Shown here in pieces: positions 39,217 to 48,547 of a DNA stretch of 64,000 bases (the stretch's first letter is position 1; every line of letters begins with the position of its first letter). The notes under the pieces are model-generated. The model had not been told where the DNA came from. It saw nothing but the letters and a program-made list of their open reading frames with translations, and made no database searches. The stretch is taken from NCBI RefSeq assembly GCF_016865525.2, contig NZ_CP075169.1, positions 930,337-994,336 on the forward strand, read 5' to 3'. This DNA is from Sodalis ligni. GTDB lineage: Bacteria; Pseudomonadota; Gammaproteobacteria; Enterobacterales; Enterobacteriaceae. The position numbers and the translations under genes are program-made.

Positions 39217-40363
39217 ATGTTTGAAATCAATCCGGTAAAAAACCGCATCCAGGACCTGTCTGAACGGACGGAAGTTCTCAGGGGGTATCTTTGACTACGA
39301 TCTCAAGAAGGAACGTCTCGAAGAGGTCATAGCCGAGCTGGAACAGCCTGGCGTCTGGAACGAACCCGAACGCGCGCAGGCGCTGGGCAAGGAACGCTCC
39401 TCGCTGGAAGCCATTGTTGAAACCATCGATCAGATGACCCGCGGACTGGACGATGTCTCCGGCCTGCTGGAACTGGCGGTGGAAGAAGACGACGAAGAAA
39501 CCCTTAACGACACCGTGGCCGAGCTGGACCAGTTGGAAGCCAAGCTGGCCCAGCTGGAATTCCGCCGCATGTTCTCCGGCGAATACGACAGCTCCGATTG
39601 TTATCTTGATATCCAGTCCGGCTCCGGCGGCACTGAAGCGCAGGACTGGGCCAGCATGCTGATGCGCATGTATCTGCGCTGGGCGGAAGCCCGCGGCTTC
39701 AAGACCGAAATCATCGAACAGTCCGACGGCGAAGTAGCCGGCATCAAATCAGTGACCATCAAGATCATGGGCGAATACGCCTTCGGCTGGCTGCGCACCG
39801 AAACCGGCGTGCACCGCCTGGTGCGCAAAAGCCCGTTTGATTCCGGCGGACGCCGCCACACCTCCTTCAGCTCGGCGTTTGTCTATCCGGAAGTGGACGA
39901 CGATATCGATATCGAAATCAACCCGGCGGATTTACGCATCGACGTATACCGTGCCTCCGGAGCCGGGGGCCAGCACGTTAACCGTACCGAATCCGCGGTG
40001 CGCATTACCCATCTCCCCACCAATATCGTGACCCAGTGCCAGAACGACCGTTCGCAGCACAAGAACAAAGAACAGGCCATGAAGCAGCTCAAAGCCAAGC
40101 TGTATGAGTATGAGCTGCAAAAGAAAAACGCGGAAAAACAAGCGCTGGAAGACACCAAGTCAGACATAGGCTGGGGCAGCCAGATCCGCTCTTACGTCCT
40201 GGACGATTCCCGTATCAAGGACCTGCGTACCGGCGTGGAAACACGCAACACGCAGGCGGTGCTGGATGGCGATCTGGATAAATTTATTGAAGCAAGTCTT
40301 AAAGCCGGGCCAAGATGTCTGAATCACAATCACAGGAAGGTGCCCCCCAGGCGCTGGATTTAA
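39217..40363 (+). CDS. prfB: Peptide chain release factor 2, with programmed frameshift
   Basis: RF2 ends translation at UGA and UAA. The first 25 codons (ATG at 39217) end at an in-frame TGA (39292-39294). The rest is read in the +1 frame, beginning with [11 protein letters not shown], through the autoregulatory frameshift known for prfB. The body has the SPF recognition motif ([14 protein letters not shown]) and [15 protein letters not shown] with the peptidyl-hydrolase GGQ. The protein normally ends just after KAG. Here the stop and the usual spacer to lysS are missing, so the frame reads about 18 extra residues, overlapping lysS, to 40363. Confidence 0.9.
39281..39295 (+). promoter_or_regulatory. 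RF2 programmed +1 frameshift signal
   Basis: GGGGGTATCTTTGAC contains CTT TGA C with an internal Shine-Dalgarno-like AGGGGG just before it. Slow termination at UGA lets the ribosome slip +1 on CUU, so low RF2 raises its own synthesis. The site is at codon 26, as in E. coli. Confidence 0.97.
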
Positions 40364-41836
40364 ATAACGAATTGGACCGCCCGCCGCGAAAAGCTGGCGC
40401 AGCTGCGCGAGTCGGGTAATGCGTTCCCGAACGATTTTCGGCGCGACACCACCTCCGACAAGCTCCATGCCGCCTATGACGGTAAGTCCGCCGAAGAGCT
40501 TGAGGCCCTGGGGGTGGAAGTCAGCGTCGCCGGCCGCATGATGACCCGTCGTATCATGGGTAAAGCCTCGTTCGCCAATCTCCAGGACGTGGGCGGCAAT
40601 ATCCAGCTTTATGTCGCCCGCGACGAGCTGGCGGAAGGCGTTTACAACGAACAGTTCAAAAAATGGGATCTGGGGGATATTCTCGGCGCCCGCGGCCGGG
40701 TTTTCAAAACCCGCACCGGCGAATTATCGATCCATTGCACCGAGATTCGTCTGCTGACCAAAGCCATGCGCCCGCTGCCGGATAAATTCCACGGCCTGGC
40801 CGATCAGGAAACCCGCTACCGCCAGCGTTATCTGGATCTTATCGCCAACGGCGAATCCCGCCACACTTTCAAAGTGCGCTCGCAGATCATGGTGGAAATC
40901 CGCCGCTTTATGGTGGACAACGGCTTTATGGAAGTGGAAACCCCGATGATGCAAAGCATCCCCGGAGGCGCCGCCGCCCGTCCGTTTATTACCCACCACA
41001 ATGCGCTGGATATCGATATGTATCTGCGCATCGCGCCGGAGCTCTACCTGAAACGCCTGGTAGTGGGCGGCTTTGAACGGGTGTTTGAAATCAACCGCAA
41101 TTTCCGTAACGAAGGTATTTCGCCGCGCCATAACCCCGAGTTCACCATGATGGAACTCTATATGGCCTACGCGGATTACCGGGATTTGATCGTGTTGACC
41201 GAAGACTTGTTCCGTACCCTGACGCAGCGGGTCTTGGGCAGCAGCAAGGTGGAATATGGCGATCATATCTTTGATTTCGGCCAGCCCTTCGTCAAGATGA
41301 CCATGCGGGAAGCCATTTGCCATTATCGGCCGGAAACGAACCCCGCCGATTTGGACGACATGGCCAAGGCCAGCGCCATCGCCGAATCCTTAGGCATCCA
41401 TGTGGAAAAAAGCTGGGGCCTGGGCCGGGTGCAAACCGAGATATTTGAAGAGACCGCTGAAAGCCACCTGATCCAGCCGACCTTCATTACCCAATACCCG
41501 GCGGAAGTGTCGCCGCTGGCGCGCCGCAACGATGAAAACCCGTTCTTTACCGACCGGTTTGAATTCTTTATCGGCGGCCGTGAAATCGGCAACGGTTTCT
41601 CCGAGCTGAACGACGCCGAAGATCAGGCGCAGCGCTTTTCCGATCAGGTCCGCGCCAAGGATGCCGGCGACGACGAAGCCATGTTTTATGACGAAGACTA
41701 CGTCACGGCCCTGGAGCACGGCTTGCCGCCCACCGCCGGCCTGGGCATCGGCATCGACCGGATGATCATGCTGTTCACCAACAGCCATACCATCCGCGAC
41801 GTGATCCTGTTCCCGGCGCTGCGCCCGCAGAAGTAA
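40315..41836 (+). pseudogene. lysS: Lysyl-tRNA synthetase, frameshifted by one extra C
   Basis: This is a class II aminoacyl-tRNA synthetase gene. The ATG at 40315 begins [11 protein letters not shown] and the frame is normal up to NNELDR. At CCC (40380-40382) there is one base too many: dropping one C gives [23 protein letters not shown] and then an uninterrupted frame to 41836. As given, the product stops after about 34 residues. Class II motif 2 ([17 protein letters not shown]) and motif 3 ([13 protein letters not shown]) are intact downstream. The Shine-Dalgarno sequence before the ATG is also missing. LysS is essential unless a second copy (lysU) exists, so an assembly error is a serious possibility. 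Confidence 0.88.
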
Positions 41837-41844
41837 GGCGGTTG

Positions 41845-41865
41845 CCCCATCCGGTCAGGATGGGG
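41845..41865 (+). terminator. Hairpin after lysS
   Basis: CCCCATCC and GGATGGGG form a perfect 8-bp stem with a 5-base loop, 8 nt after the stop. Only a short pyrimidine stretch follows. Confidence 0.6.
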
Positions 41866-41893
41866 TTCCCGGCAGGAGCGTATTGGCAATCCC

Positions 41894-41925
41894 AAAGGGC
41901 CGTCTAAAAATCGCCGGCCCTTTTG
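41894..41925 (+). terminator. Rho-independent terminator
   Basis: AAAGGGCCG pairs with CGGCCCTTT, followed by TTGTTT. It is the stronger of the two hairpins after lysS and insulates the tRNA gene that follows. Confidence 0.75.
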
Positions 41926-42017
41926 TTTGGCGATAATCGTTTAAAACTCACGCAGTTAGTCGCCGGACCGCTTGTCAGCCGCCGACATAAGGTTATAATG
42001 CTCTGCGCGTTTCTCCC

Positions 42018-42091
42018 GCGGGTGTAGTTCAATGGTAGAACGAGAGCTTCCCAAGCTCTATACGAGGGTTCGATTCCCTTCACCCGCTCCA
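42018..42091 (+). tRNA. glyU: tRNA-Gly (anticodon CCC)
   Basis: A 74-nt cloverleaf has a perfect acceptor stem GCGGGTG/CACCCGC, the D arm, an anticodon stem AGAGC/GCTCT around TTCCCAA (CCC at positions 34-36), the T arm with GGTTCGATTCC, and an encoded CCA. It nearly matches E. coli glyU. It reads GGG codons. The 3' end is a typical integrase target, and satellite-phage remains follow directly. Confidence 0.97.
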
Positions 42092-42288
42092 AATTCTCCT
42101 GCTATTCCAGCATCCATAAGCTAAAAGATCAGCTTTTCTATATGGATAAATTCCTTATTACAGCTTTTTGAGTCCCACAACAGTTTCGATCATTATCGAC
42201 TGTATTCGATACGGCTAATCGCTCAAAACATGGATTTCAATTTTACTGTAACGGCTATCGCATAAGCAGTGGAAAGTCTGATATCTGA

Positions 42289-42318
42289 TTGCATGTAATT
42301 GAAAAATTGGGTTATAGT
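42289..42318 (+). promoter_or_regulatory. Candidate promoter of the P4-type immunity/ash region
   Basis: TTGCAT (42289-42294) and TATAGT (42313-42318) are separated by 18 bp and lie just upstream of the ash-like segment. In phage P4 the equivalent promoter makes the CI immunity RNA. Positions 42092-42288 hold nothing else that is recognisable. Confidence 0.4.
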
Positions 42319-42319
42319 C

Positions 42320-42587
42320 ACCTTGCTACGGCTCAATCCGTAGTCGGGGTTAGCAGCCTGGAACACTACTGGCGATATTGCATGCAAAACGCATGCTCTT
42401 GGTCGACGCTTTGGCACACCATAATGAACGCAGTTTAAAATTGTGTTTATCTATGTCTATGGTGGCTCAGGTGAGGCAGCCCTCGGGCTGGCCGGTTTCC
42501 AGTAGTGCCGGTACTGCTAACCTCGTCTGGGCTACCACCCATGGGATTAGCAGCTCTGGTGGTAGTTTTCATCATAAACTACTGTGA
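42320..42587 (+). pseudogene. ash / Icd-like protein of P4-type satellite phage, degraded
   Basis: The translated stretch NERSLKLCLSMSMVAQ, followed by VRQPSGWPVSSSAGTA and WATTHGISSSGGSF, matches the well-conserved core of the ash family (host cell division inhibitor Icd-like proteins). The upstream family segment (VVGVSSLEHYWRYCMQ) is present in a different frame, so at least one frameshift separates the two parts. In P4-like elements this region overlaps the CI antisense immunity RNA. With the tRNA-Gly next door, it marks an old satellite-phage integration. Confidence 0.8.
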
Positions 42588-42655
42588 AGCGATTCTATGC
42601 CTAAGATACGTTCTTTACCTTCCCCTCCGATTAATCAATTACGGGGGAAAGCATA

Positions 42656-42829
42656 ATGTTTGATAACACACATCTCACCATTGAAGAAGTTGTCGACCAT
42701 TGTCGCGCCCTGACTCATGCCATTAGTGAAATTCAACATCCGGTGTACAGAGAATTGCTGCTATTTATACTCTTTGAACGACTGGAATTACTTAACCTTA
42801 CGCTGGAAATGGAAATTCAGGAGGAGTGA
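42656..42829 (+). CDS. Small protein of the P4-type remnant
   Basis: A 57-codon frame starts at ATG 42656 after ACGGGGG and encodes an acidic, helix-prone peptide (MFDNTHLTIEEVVDHCRALT then VYRELLLFILFERLELLN). Similar small genes sit directly after ash in P4-like satellites. No function is known to me. The good ribosome site and clean frame suggest it is still intact. Confidence 0.65.
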   Translation: MFDNTHLTIEEVVDHCRALTHAISEIQHPVYRELLLFILFERLELLNLTLEMEIQEE

Positions 42830-43249
42830 TTTCTGGATTAACTATTGACGGTTTAAGATAATGCCTTATCTGAATAAACTAATGTTATTTGATATGTTAT
42901 GAAATAATTCTATTAAGGCGTTTTAAAACGAAGTCACCATAAAATAGAATCATGGGGGTAATATCTATTTTAGAACTTCCCTTTTAGTTGCTATATACAA
43001 GGAAAATTTGATCGCTTAAATATAGAGTTGGATATTTAATGAACAATAGTAAGCTATTGTTAATGACCATCACAATTAAAATCAAATGTCAATGTCCGTT
43101 TTGTTTGGTGTTTGAAATCCCGAAAAGTACATACTGTAGACATGCAAATCGAGTAGTCATCACCCTGTATATTTTAATTTATTAATGATTATGCATAGGA
43201 AAAATCATCTACCTGCGGGTTGCATGTGTCGTCAGGCAGGTTAATTTTA
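42830..43249. other. AT-rich stretch without a recognised gene
   Basis: No open frame or RNA motif is convincing in these 420 bp. The low GC compared with the backbone supports foreign origin, like the genes on both sides. Confidence 0.6.
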
Positions 43250-43516
43250 TGGAGGTAGTGAAGAATAATGAAAAAGACTGGCACCCGGCAGACATCATAG
43301 CGGCCCTTCGTAAAGAGGGTACCACTCGCGGCCGTATCTCGTAAGGCGGGCCTCAGTTCAAGCACATTGGCAAACGCCTTGGTTCGTCCTTGGCCTAAAG
43401 GCGAATTTATTATCGCTGATGCGCTCAGTGTTCATCCGGCTGAAATCTGGCCAAGCCGATATTACGATGCGAACTATAATTTAATTGATCGATATATGTT
43501 AATAAGGAAGAATTGA
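43250..43516 (+). pseudogene. Ner/Nlp-like DNA-binding protein, 2-bp deletion
   Basis: The start (ATG 43250) gives EKDWHPADIIAALRKEGT, typical of Ner/Nlp (SfsB) regulators of Mu-like phages. The frame then breaks and stops. In another frame the expected continuation LAAVSRKAGLSSSTLANALV then RPWPKGEFIIADAL then EIWPSRYYD runs to a stop at 43514-43516. The loss of two bases (probably CT) near 43324-43330 explains the shift. It lies in the decayed island after the tRNA. Positions 43517-43819 hold no recognisable gene. Confidence 0.85.
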
Positions 43517-43819
43517 AACCGCGTTTAATTTTATTACGCAATTACGATGCTTAAATCAGAATGCCGCATGTGTATAGGATGGATTTGGACGTGCCCTAGG
43601 TAGGCGCCTATTTACTATAAACTTATGGCGATGGTATTATGTCACTCGCAGGATGATGCTTGTATAAATATTTGATTATGTCTTCTACAATTTTGTCATT
43701 TTATTTCCGCGATGCAATCAAGGCGATTCAGTATTTCAAAACACCACTATTTTAAAATACTGAATCATTTTTATAATTGACATTCACTGCTATCCTTTTC
43801 TTTAATATGAAATGGTATT

Positions 43820-45034
43820 TCACTTTTCAACACTCCAATAAGCTACTCCTGCAATCAATAGTGAATTGATGGATGGTATCCCAATGCTATTAATTGTTCC
43901 AGCGAGACTACCTGTTATGCACGCGAGAATAGCCGCCCATCCGATTAGTGGAGTGTTTGTATCTTCGGGTAACGTATTGTTCTGTCTGAGAATAGCGAAT
44001 CTTTTGGTATTCTGCTTTACCATAAAATAGCCCACAACCATTACGCTGACTATTGGCGGGAAAACAATGCCAAGCAGCATAAGAAAATCGGCAAACCGCT
44101 CGAGTATCCCCAGTAAAGAAAGCATCGTGCCCATTAACCCAATACTGATAGTAATAGTCGTGTAGTTGGCTTTTTCCCGGTCAGAACTGAAAAGGTGTTT
44201 GCAATCCCTAGAGATGAGGAATAAAGATTCAGGTCATTAACCCTTAGCGTGGAGAATACTACCGCCAGTAGCCCAATGCCCCCGTAGCCTCAGCCATAAT
44301 TGTAACCACATCTTCTGTATTCAAAACTCTGGACAGAATAATGGCCAAGCCATTAATCAGGTACTCACCTGCAAGAATCGTAAACAATGTCATTGACAAT
44401 ACATGGGTAGACTTTTCGCATACCTTGTAATATCTGGGGTCATAAGTGCTGCGACAATACAACCTCCCATAATTATGGTTATTGCGTCGGGGACAGATAA
44501 GGTTTCACCCTGTGGCGTAGATCCCGCTGCGGTCATCAGACACTGATGCGAGAGTATATGGAAGGAGATGAAAGTGATAACCGTAATAAAAAGCGGAACC
44601 GCTATGCTGGCTGTGATTTTAAGCGCCTTAATGCCGAATGCCACCAGAAATGTCAGAAATATCCCTGATACGGCAGCCGACAGGCCAAATCCCGGGACAC
44701 CGTTCAGCGCGTGGTTGATACCTCTGGCAAACACCGCATTTTGCACCCCGAACCACCCTAACAAACTGACAGCAATCACTATACTGACCAGTACCGACCC
44801 GATACGCCCGAAGCCGCACCAGCGTGCAAGCACTGTACCTGGCAATCCCTCTTTCATACCCGCATAACCCAGGGCAAATGTCAGCGCGCCAAATATCAGA
44901 CTTGCAATGGTAATAGCAATAAAAGCATCGGCCATAGTCATTGAATGGCCTAGGAGGGCACCAAGCATAAACTGATCGAGTGCGGTTAACATCCCTGCAT
45001 GAACCAGCGCGATACCCAAAACGATAAACGGCAT
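43820..45034 (-). pseudogene. NCS1 (cytosine/purine) permease, multiply frameshifted
   Basis: Three fragments in different frames line up with a CodB-type nucleobase permease. The first (45034 to 44390) has LGALLGHSMTMADAFIAI, GYAGMKEGLPGTVLARW and GWFGVQNAVFARGI. The second (44462 to 44259) continues with STHVLSMTLFTILAGEYLI. The third (44134 to 43820) holds the last membrane segments (FPPIVSVMVVGYFMVK). At least two frameshifts and a missing N-terminus mean it is not functional as given. Confidence 0.85.
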
Positions 45035-45562
45035 TCAGGTGGCACCCGGCCGATAATATACTTTTCAAAGTTATTCATAAAAAAGTAAACCATTTTTAGA
45101 ATTGAAGATGGTATATAACTGTCCATCCTGTTGTTAATATAAAGTTCACGCAATTGTTTTATATTAAAATTGATTTTTTGAAATACTGAATATAACCGAC
45201 ATTTCACCGCGCATGAAGAAATATTTAGTATGTAGGAGATCTCCTTTCTGGTATATCCATGTATAATTAACCAGATAATCCCGATACAGTTACCATCACT
45301 TTCATAAATGGGTATTTTATCACTGATAAAGGGGTAGGCTTTGAACAACCATTCCAGTGATGTACTTCCAAAACGCTGACACTGCCTTTTTATTCATGGT
45401 AATCTGGTCGTGCTTTATTAGCTCATCATGTAACTCATGCCACTCAGCGGGGAACTCAATATCCAGTTTTCCTTCAATTGGGAAATTATCTGGCGTGTTA
45501 GTGTACTTTCTCGCGGGTGGATTCATATAAACGTGTCGTGATACTGCATCCTTTATACCCAA
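44986..45562 (-). pseudogene. PAS-LuxR type regulator, frameshifted
   Basis: The upstream frame (45562 to 45320) resembles a PAS-like sensor (SRHVYMNPPARKYTNTPDNF then PAEWHELHDELIKHD). The downstream frame (45348 to 44986) has ISDKIPIYESDGNCIGIIW followed by a LuxR-type HTH (HGYTRKEISYILNISSCAVK). They belong to one gene broken near 45330-45360. The 3' end overlaps the permease fragment. The AT-rich composition differs from the backbone. Confidence 0.78.
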
Positions 45563-45634
45563 GGTTCATCGAGTTTCTCAATTAATGTGATAGTATTGCT
45601 ATATCCATTTTCAAACCTAATAAAAATCCTTTTA

Positions 45635-46048
45635 TTAGCGAAAAATCTTAAATAAATAGTGCCTCGAAAATTTATGTGCAAAGCCGCCAAGATTTCCATA
45701 CTCCGAATAGCCAAGATTTTTATAAAACCCTAAAGCCTGGAAACTTAAGGTATCCACATACGCGAAGTGACAGCCCCTCATTCTCGCTTCTTCTTCAGCT
45801 GTTGTCATTAGTGTGCGTCCATAGCCTTTCCCCCGAGACATTTCCCCTATCCACAAATATTGTATCTCAAGCCCGCCCCACCAAGTTCTTGCAATTATTC
45901 CCCCTTGTAAATTACCAGTCGGATCTTTTAAAACTATCCTGAGCGGATGGATGTGAACCGGCGAGAATTGATGGTTATATCCCCACAAGCCATCAAGTAT
46001 CTGCTTTTCTTCGCCCTCATCCGGTACATCGCTTAGTATTAATTCCAT
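45635..46048 (-). CDS. GNAT-family N-acetyltransferase
   Basis: This 137-residue protein has the acetyl-CoA-binding motif A in WIGEMSRGKGYGRTLMTTAEEEA, followed by the late motif ALGFYKNLGY. The start at 46048 (MELILSDVPDEG) follows GAAGG; the ATG at 46069 is less likely. GNAT enzymes acetylate amines, proteins or antibiotics, and the acceptor cannot be deduced. It seems intact within an otherwise decayed segment. Confidence 0.85.
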   Translation of the reverse strand: MELILSDVPDEGEEKQILDGLWGYNHQFSPVHIHPLRIVLKDPTGNLQGGIIARTWWGGLEIQYLWIGEMSRGKGYGRTLMTTAEEEARMRGCHFAYVDTLSFQALGFYKNLGYSEYGNLGGFAHKFSRHYLFKIFR

Positions 46049-46305
46049 GGTAATACCTTCATAAAACATTATTGCTACTAATAATTATTCTTTGTCAAAA
46101 GACAATAAGCTTCAGTCTCATTAGAGTGTAACAAACAGATGTCCGTTAAAATTTAAACAAGATTGAAACACGAAGGTTTTGGGGTTGCACAATAATGAAA
46201 ATTTTGAACTAAACAACACTAGCCGCAGGTATGCGCTCCCTCAACTTGCTGCGGTAGTTCATGAATATAAAACTTATTTTGCCAACGTCTATGCTTATCG
46301 GCCCT

Positions 46306-46797
46306 TCAGCCGGCCGCCTTCAAAAGCGCGGCTTCCAGCTCCCGGTCGAGGTAGCGCCCGATTTCGGTGACCCGTTCGTCGCCAAGCTGGCCGAAGAGCG
46401 TGGAGGGTTTGTCATATTCGAAAACGGCCTCCCCGCCGTCGGTTTCAAACAGCGCGACGCGGAGCGGCGCATAGAGCGCCGCGCCCAGATTATGACGCGT
46501 CATCGTCGAGGCGGTGATGGGATTGCCAATCTCATATTGGACGGCGTTGCGCTTATGCCCGGTTATCGCCAGCAGATCGCCGTGGTCGCGCTCGAGAAAC
46601 ATGAAAAGCTTGGGTCCGTTGTCTACAAAGTGCTTGATACCCTCCCGATCGCCGTTGCTCAGCATGACCTGGATATTCGCGTCGAGTATGGGAAGGTCGG
46701 CCTCGATGGCGGCTCGCACCTGTGGAAAGGGGCGCCGGGAGGTTATTCTGACGTGTTCTATAGTGATGGGTTTGGAGGTGATCGTCGCGGTGGTCAT
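46306..46797 (-). CDS. DUF302-like protein
   Basis: This 163-residue soluble protein contains a DUF302-like core (FMFLERDHGDLLAITGHKRNAVQYEIGNPITASTM). DUF302 proteins are small alpha-beta proteins of unclear role. The start at 46797 follows AAGG. It lies 78 bp downstream of the SnoaL-like gene and is probably under control of the divergent TetR gene. Confidence 0.7.
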   Translation of the reverse strand: MTTATITSKPITIEHVRITSRRPFPQVRAAIEADLPILDANIQVMLSNGDREGIKHFVDNGPKLFMFLERDHGDLLAITGHKRNAVQYEIGNPITASTMTRHNLGAALYAPLRVALFETDGGEAVFEYDKPSTLFGQLGDERVTEIGRYLDRELEAALLKAAG

Positions 46798-46875
46798 GAT
46801 GGGGTGCCTTTTGAAAATGGGAGAAATGGACGCGGGATCATACTGGTGTCGCGCCGCTGCTTGATTGGGCAAGAC

Positions 46876-47250
46876 TCAAAGGAACAGGTCTTCTCCGACG
46901 TCATTACCGAGCAGCGCTCCGAGCTGGCCGGACAGCGAAAGTACCGGGCCCAGAGGGCTCATGGTAATGGATACGCGGTGGACGCCGCCTTCCGCGTTGC
47001 GCTCGATGATGGCCACGCCGGTTAACGGCATTCCGTTGGTAAGCTCGGCTTCATATTGCAGAAAGCTGCGTGATCCGACGGTCTCGAGAAAAATCGGCGT
47101 TTGCGATTTGTACAGCGTGGCGACGGTTTCGATGAGCTTTTTGATGTTTTCGCGACCGGAAACAGGCCGGCGCAGGGCTGTACCTGTCATTTCGGCGTCA
47201 GATGTCAGGTCATCCAGGAACGGGTGGCGCTGATGCGCTTCATGGGCCAT
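46876..47250 (-). CDS. SnoaL/NTF2-like protein
   Basis: This 124-residue protein has the cone-shaped NTF2/SnoaL-like pattern (RHPFLDDLTSDAEMTGTALRRPVSGRENIKKLIETVATLY). Members bind or transform small hydrophobic molecules, and the substrate is unknown. It is divergent from a TetR regulator with a palindrome between them, a layout common for ligand-induced genes. Confidence 0.72.
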   Translation of the reverse strand: MAHEAHQRHPFLDDLTSDAEMTGTALRRPVSGRENIKKLIETVATLYKSQTPIFLETVGSRSFLQYEAELTNGMPLTGVAIIERNAEGGVHRVSITMSPLGPVLSLSGQLGALLGNDVGEDLFL

Positions 47251-47393
47251 TTTTTTCTCCAGTCTGCTGGTACGGGTTCAGGTGTCGGGAAGCCGATTTC
47301 GTCGGCGCATAGTCAAATGCTATCGCTGCTCCAGTGGCGCGAACCACGCGCTGGCAAAACCATCGCGGGTGGTATAATGGATGCGATGATTAT

Positions 47394-47411
47394 AATATAG
47401 CGATCGTTATT
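47394..47411. promoter_or_regulatory. Candidate TetR operator
   Basis: AATATAGCGATCGTTATT is a near-perfect dyad centred on GCGATCG in the 203-bp gap between the SnoaL-like gene and the TetR gene. A TATAAT at 47373-47378 could be a -10 for the TetR gene. Confidence 0.45.
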
Positions 47412-47453
47412 CTATGGTGCAATGCTTACCGTGGTATATTTGGAGAATGAGGA

Positions 47454-48026
47454 ATGAGATATCCGCCGGATCAGAAGGCTAAGGCCAAGGAGGCCATCCT
47501 ACAGGCGGGAGCGCAGGCTCTCAGGACGAACGGTTTCAACGGGATCGGCGTCGACGGTCTGGCGGCGGCGGCCGGCGTCACGTCGGGGGCTTTCTATTCA
47601 AATTTCCCGAACAAGCAGGCGCTGCTGGAGGGCGTCATCGAGTCTTGCCTGGGCAAGTCCTTTATCGATTCCAATACCGCAAGCGTCGCCGAGCGGCGGG
47701 ATCTTCTCCGGCAATGGCTAACCGAGTACATCAGCGCCAGTCATCGGGAGAATCCGGCATCGGGCTGCGTCATGCCGACCTTGAGCGCCGATGTCGCCCG
47801 TGCCGCCCCGGCGGTCCGGGAGGCATACCGGCTCAGGATGGCGGAATTGATCCGCAAAGTGTCGGCTGTCCTTGGCGGCAACGAAGCGGATCGCGAACGG
47901 CGGGCATGGAGCATCGTTTCGATGATGGTTGGCGTGATTAGCATCTCGCGAGCCATGCCCGACGGCGAGGAGGCCAACCGCGCCATCCGCCATGCCCTTG
48001 AGACCGCCGTCTCGCTTATAGGCTAA
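47454..48026 (+). CDS. TetR-family transcriptional regulator
   Basis: This 190-residue repressor has a clear N-terminal HTH (KEAILQAGAQALRTNGFNG, then VDGLAAAAGVTSGAFYSNFPNKQALL) and a C-terminal ligand domain (TetR_C-like, HRENPASGCVMPTLSADVAR). It resembles regulators of quinone or oxidative-stress genes. It is divergent from the SnoaL-like and DUF302-like genes, its likely targets. Confidence 0.88.
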   Translation: MRYPPDQKAKAKEAILQAGAQALRTNGFNGIGVDGLAAAAGVTSGAFYSNFPNKQALLEGVIESCLGKSFIDSNTASVAERRDLLRQWLTEYISASHRENPASGCVMPTLSADVARAAPAVREAYRLRMAELIRKVSAVLGGNEADRERRAWSIVSMMVGVISISRAMPDGEEANRAIRHALETAVSLIG

Positions 48027-48143
48027 GAGCATGCCGCCCGGAGAGGCCCGGACAGACCGGCGTTTCGCTCCGCTGGCAGGCATGGCGTTATTACGATGCC
48101 GAGCTGACGCTTGCGGCGGTTTTTGAGTCGAGATTGTTTATGA

Positions 48144-48254
48144 TACGGCTTAACAAAGAGATCAATACCACCTGTTCCTGTGATTGATTCGGATGAGATC
48201 GCAGCGCTTAACGAAGATGTTAAAAAATTCACTCACTCGACGCTGGTGGGTTAG
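48144..48254 (+). pseudogene. Antitoxin C-terminal fragment
   Basis: The reading frame IPPVPVIDSDEIAALNEDVK ends in a stop 11 bp before the toxin-like gene, with no start codon in frame after the TGA at 48141. Its position fits the antitoxin of a PemK/MazF pair that has lost its N-terminus. Confidence 0.5.
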
Positions 48255-48265
48255 GAATACAAATA

Positions 48266-48547
48266 ATGGTACAGGGAAGGATTCCTCGAAAAGGCGATAT
48301 TTGGCATTTCGATCCCGATCCGGTTTTTGGCCGGGAACTTAAGGGAAAACATTATTGCATTTTGATAACTGAAGAGGCGTTGAACCGGGCCCTGGGCGTA
48401 GCAATATGCTGCCCTTTATCAACCCTTGCCGTCGGTGCGCGCTCGGCCGGCGATAAGGATGGTCGGTTTCATAATTCGTCGGCGCCTCCCGCGCTTATTA
48501 GTCTTGAAGCAGCATGCCAAGGGGGGCCAGCGGGCCGACCGACATGA
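48266..48547 (+). pseudogene. PemK/MazF-like toxin, truncated
   Basis: The first 65 residues match the mRNA-interferase family: PRKGDIWHFDPDPVFGRELKG then HYCILITEEALNRALGVAICCP, ending at VGARSAG. The expected second half of the fold is missing. From about 48460 the sequence changes to an unrelated stretch, and the frame runs into the end of the opposite-strand gene. With the antitoxin fragment it is a dead toxin-antitoxin pair. Confidence 0.75.

Noticed and set aside
39292..39294. In-frame stop in prfB taken as a pseudogene mark
   Set aside because: It is the known programmed frameshift site of RF2.
46261..47025. Plus-strand frame across the DUF302-like and SnoaL-like genes
   Set aside because: The minus-strand genes have recognisable families and ribosome sites; this frame has neither.
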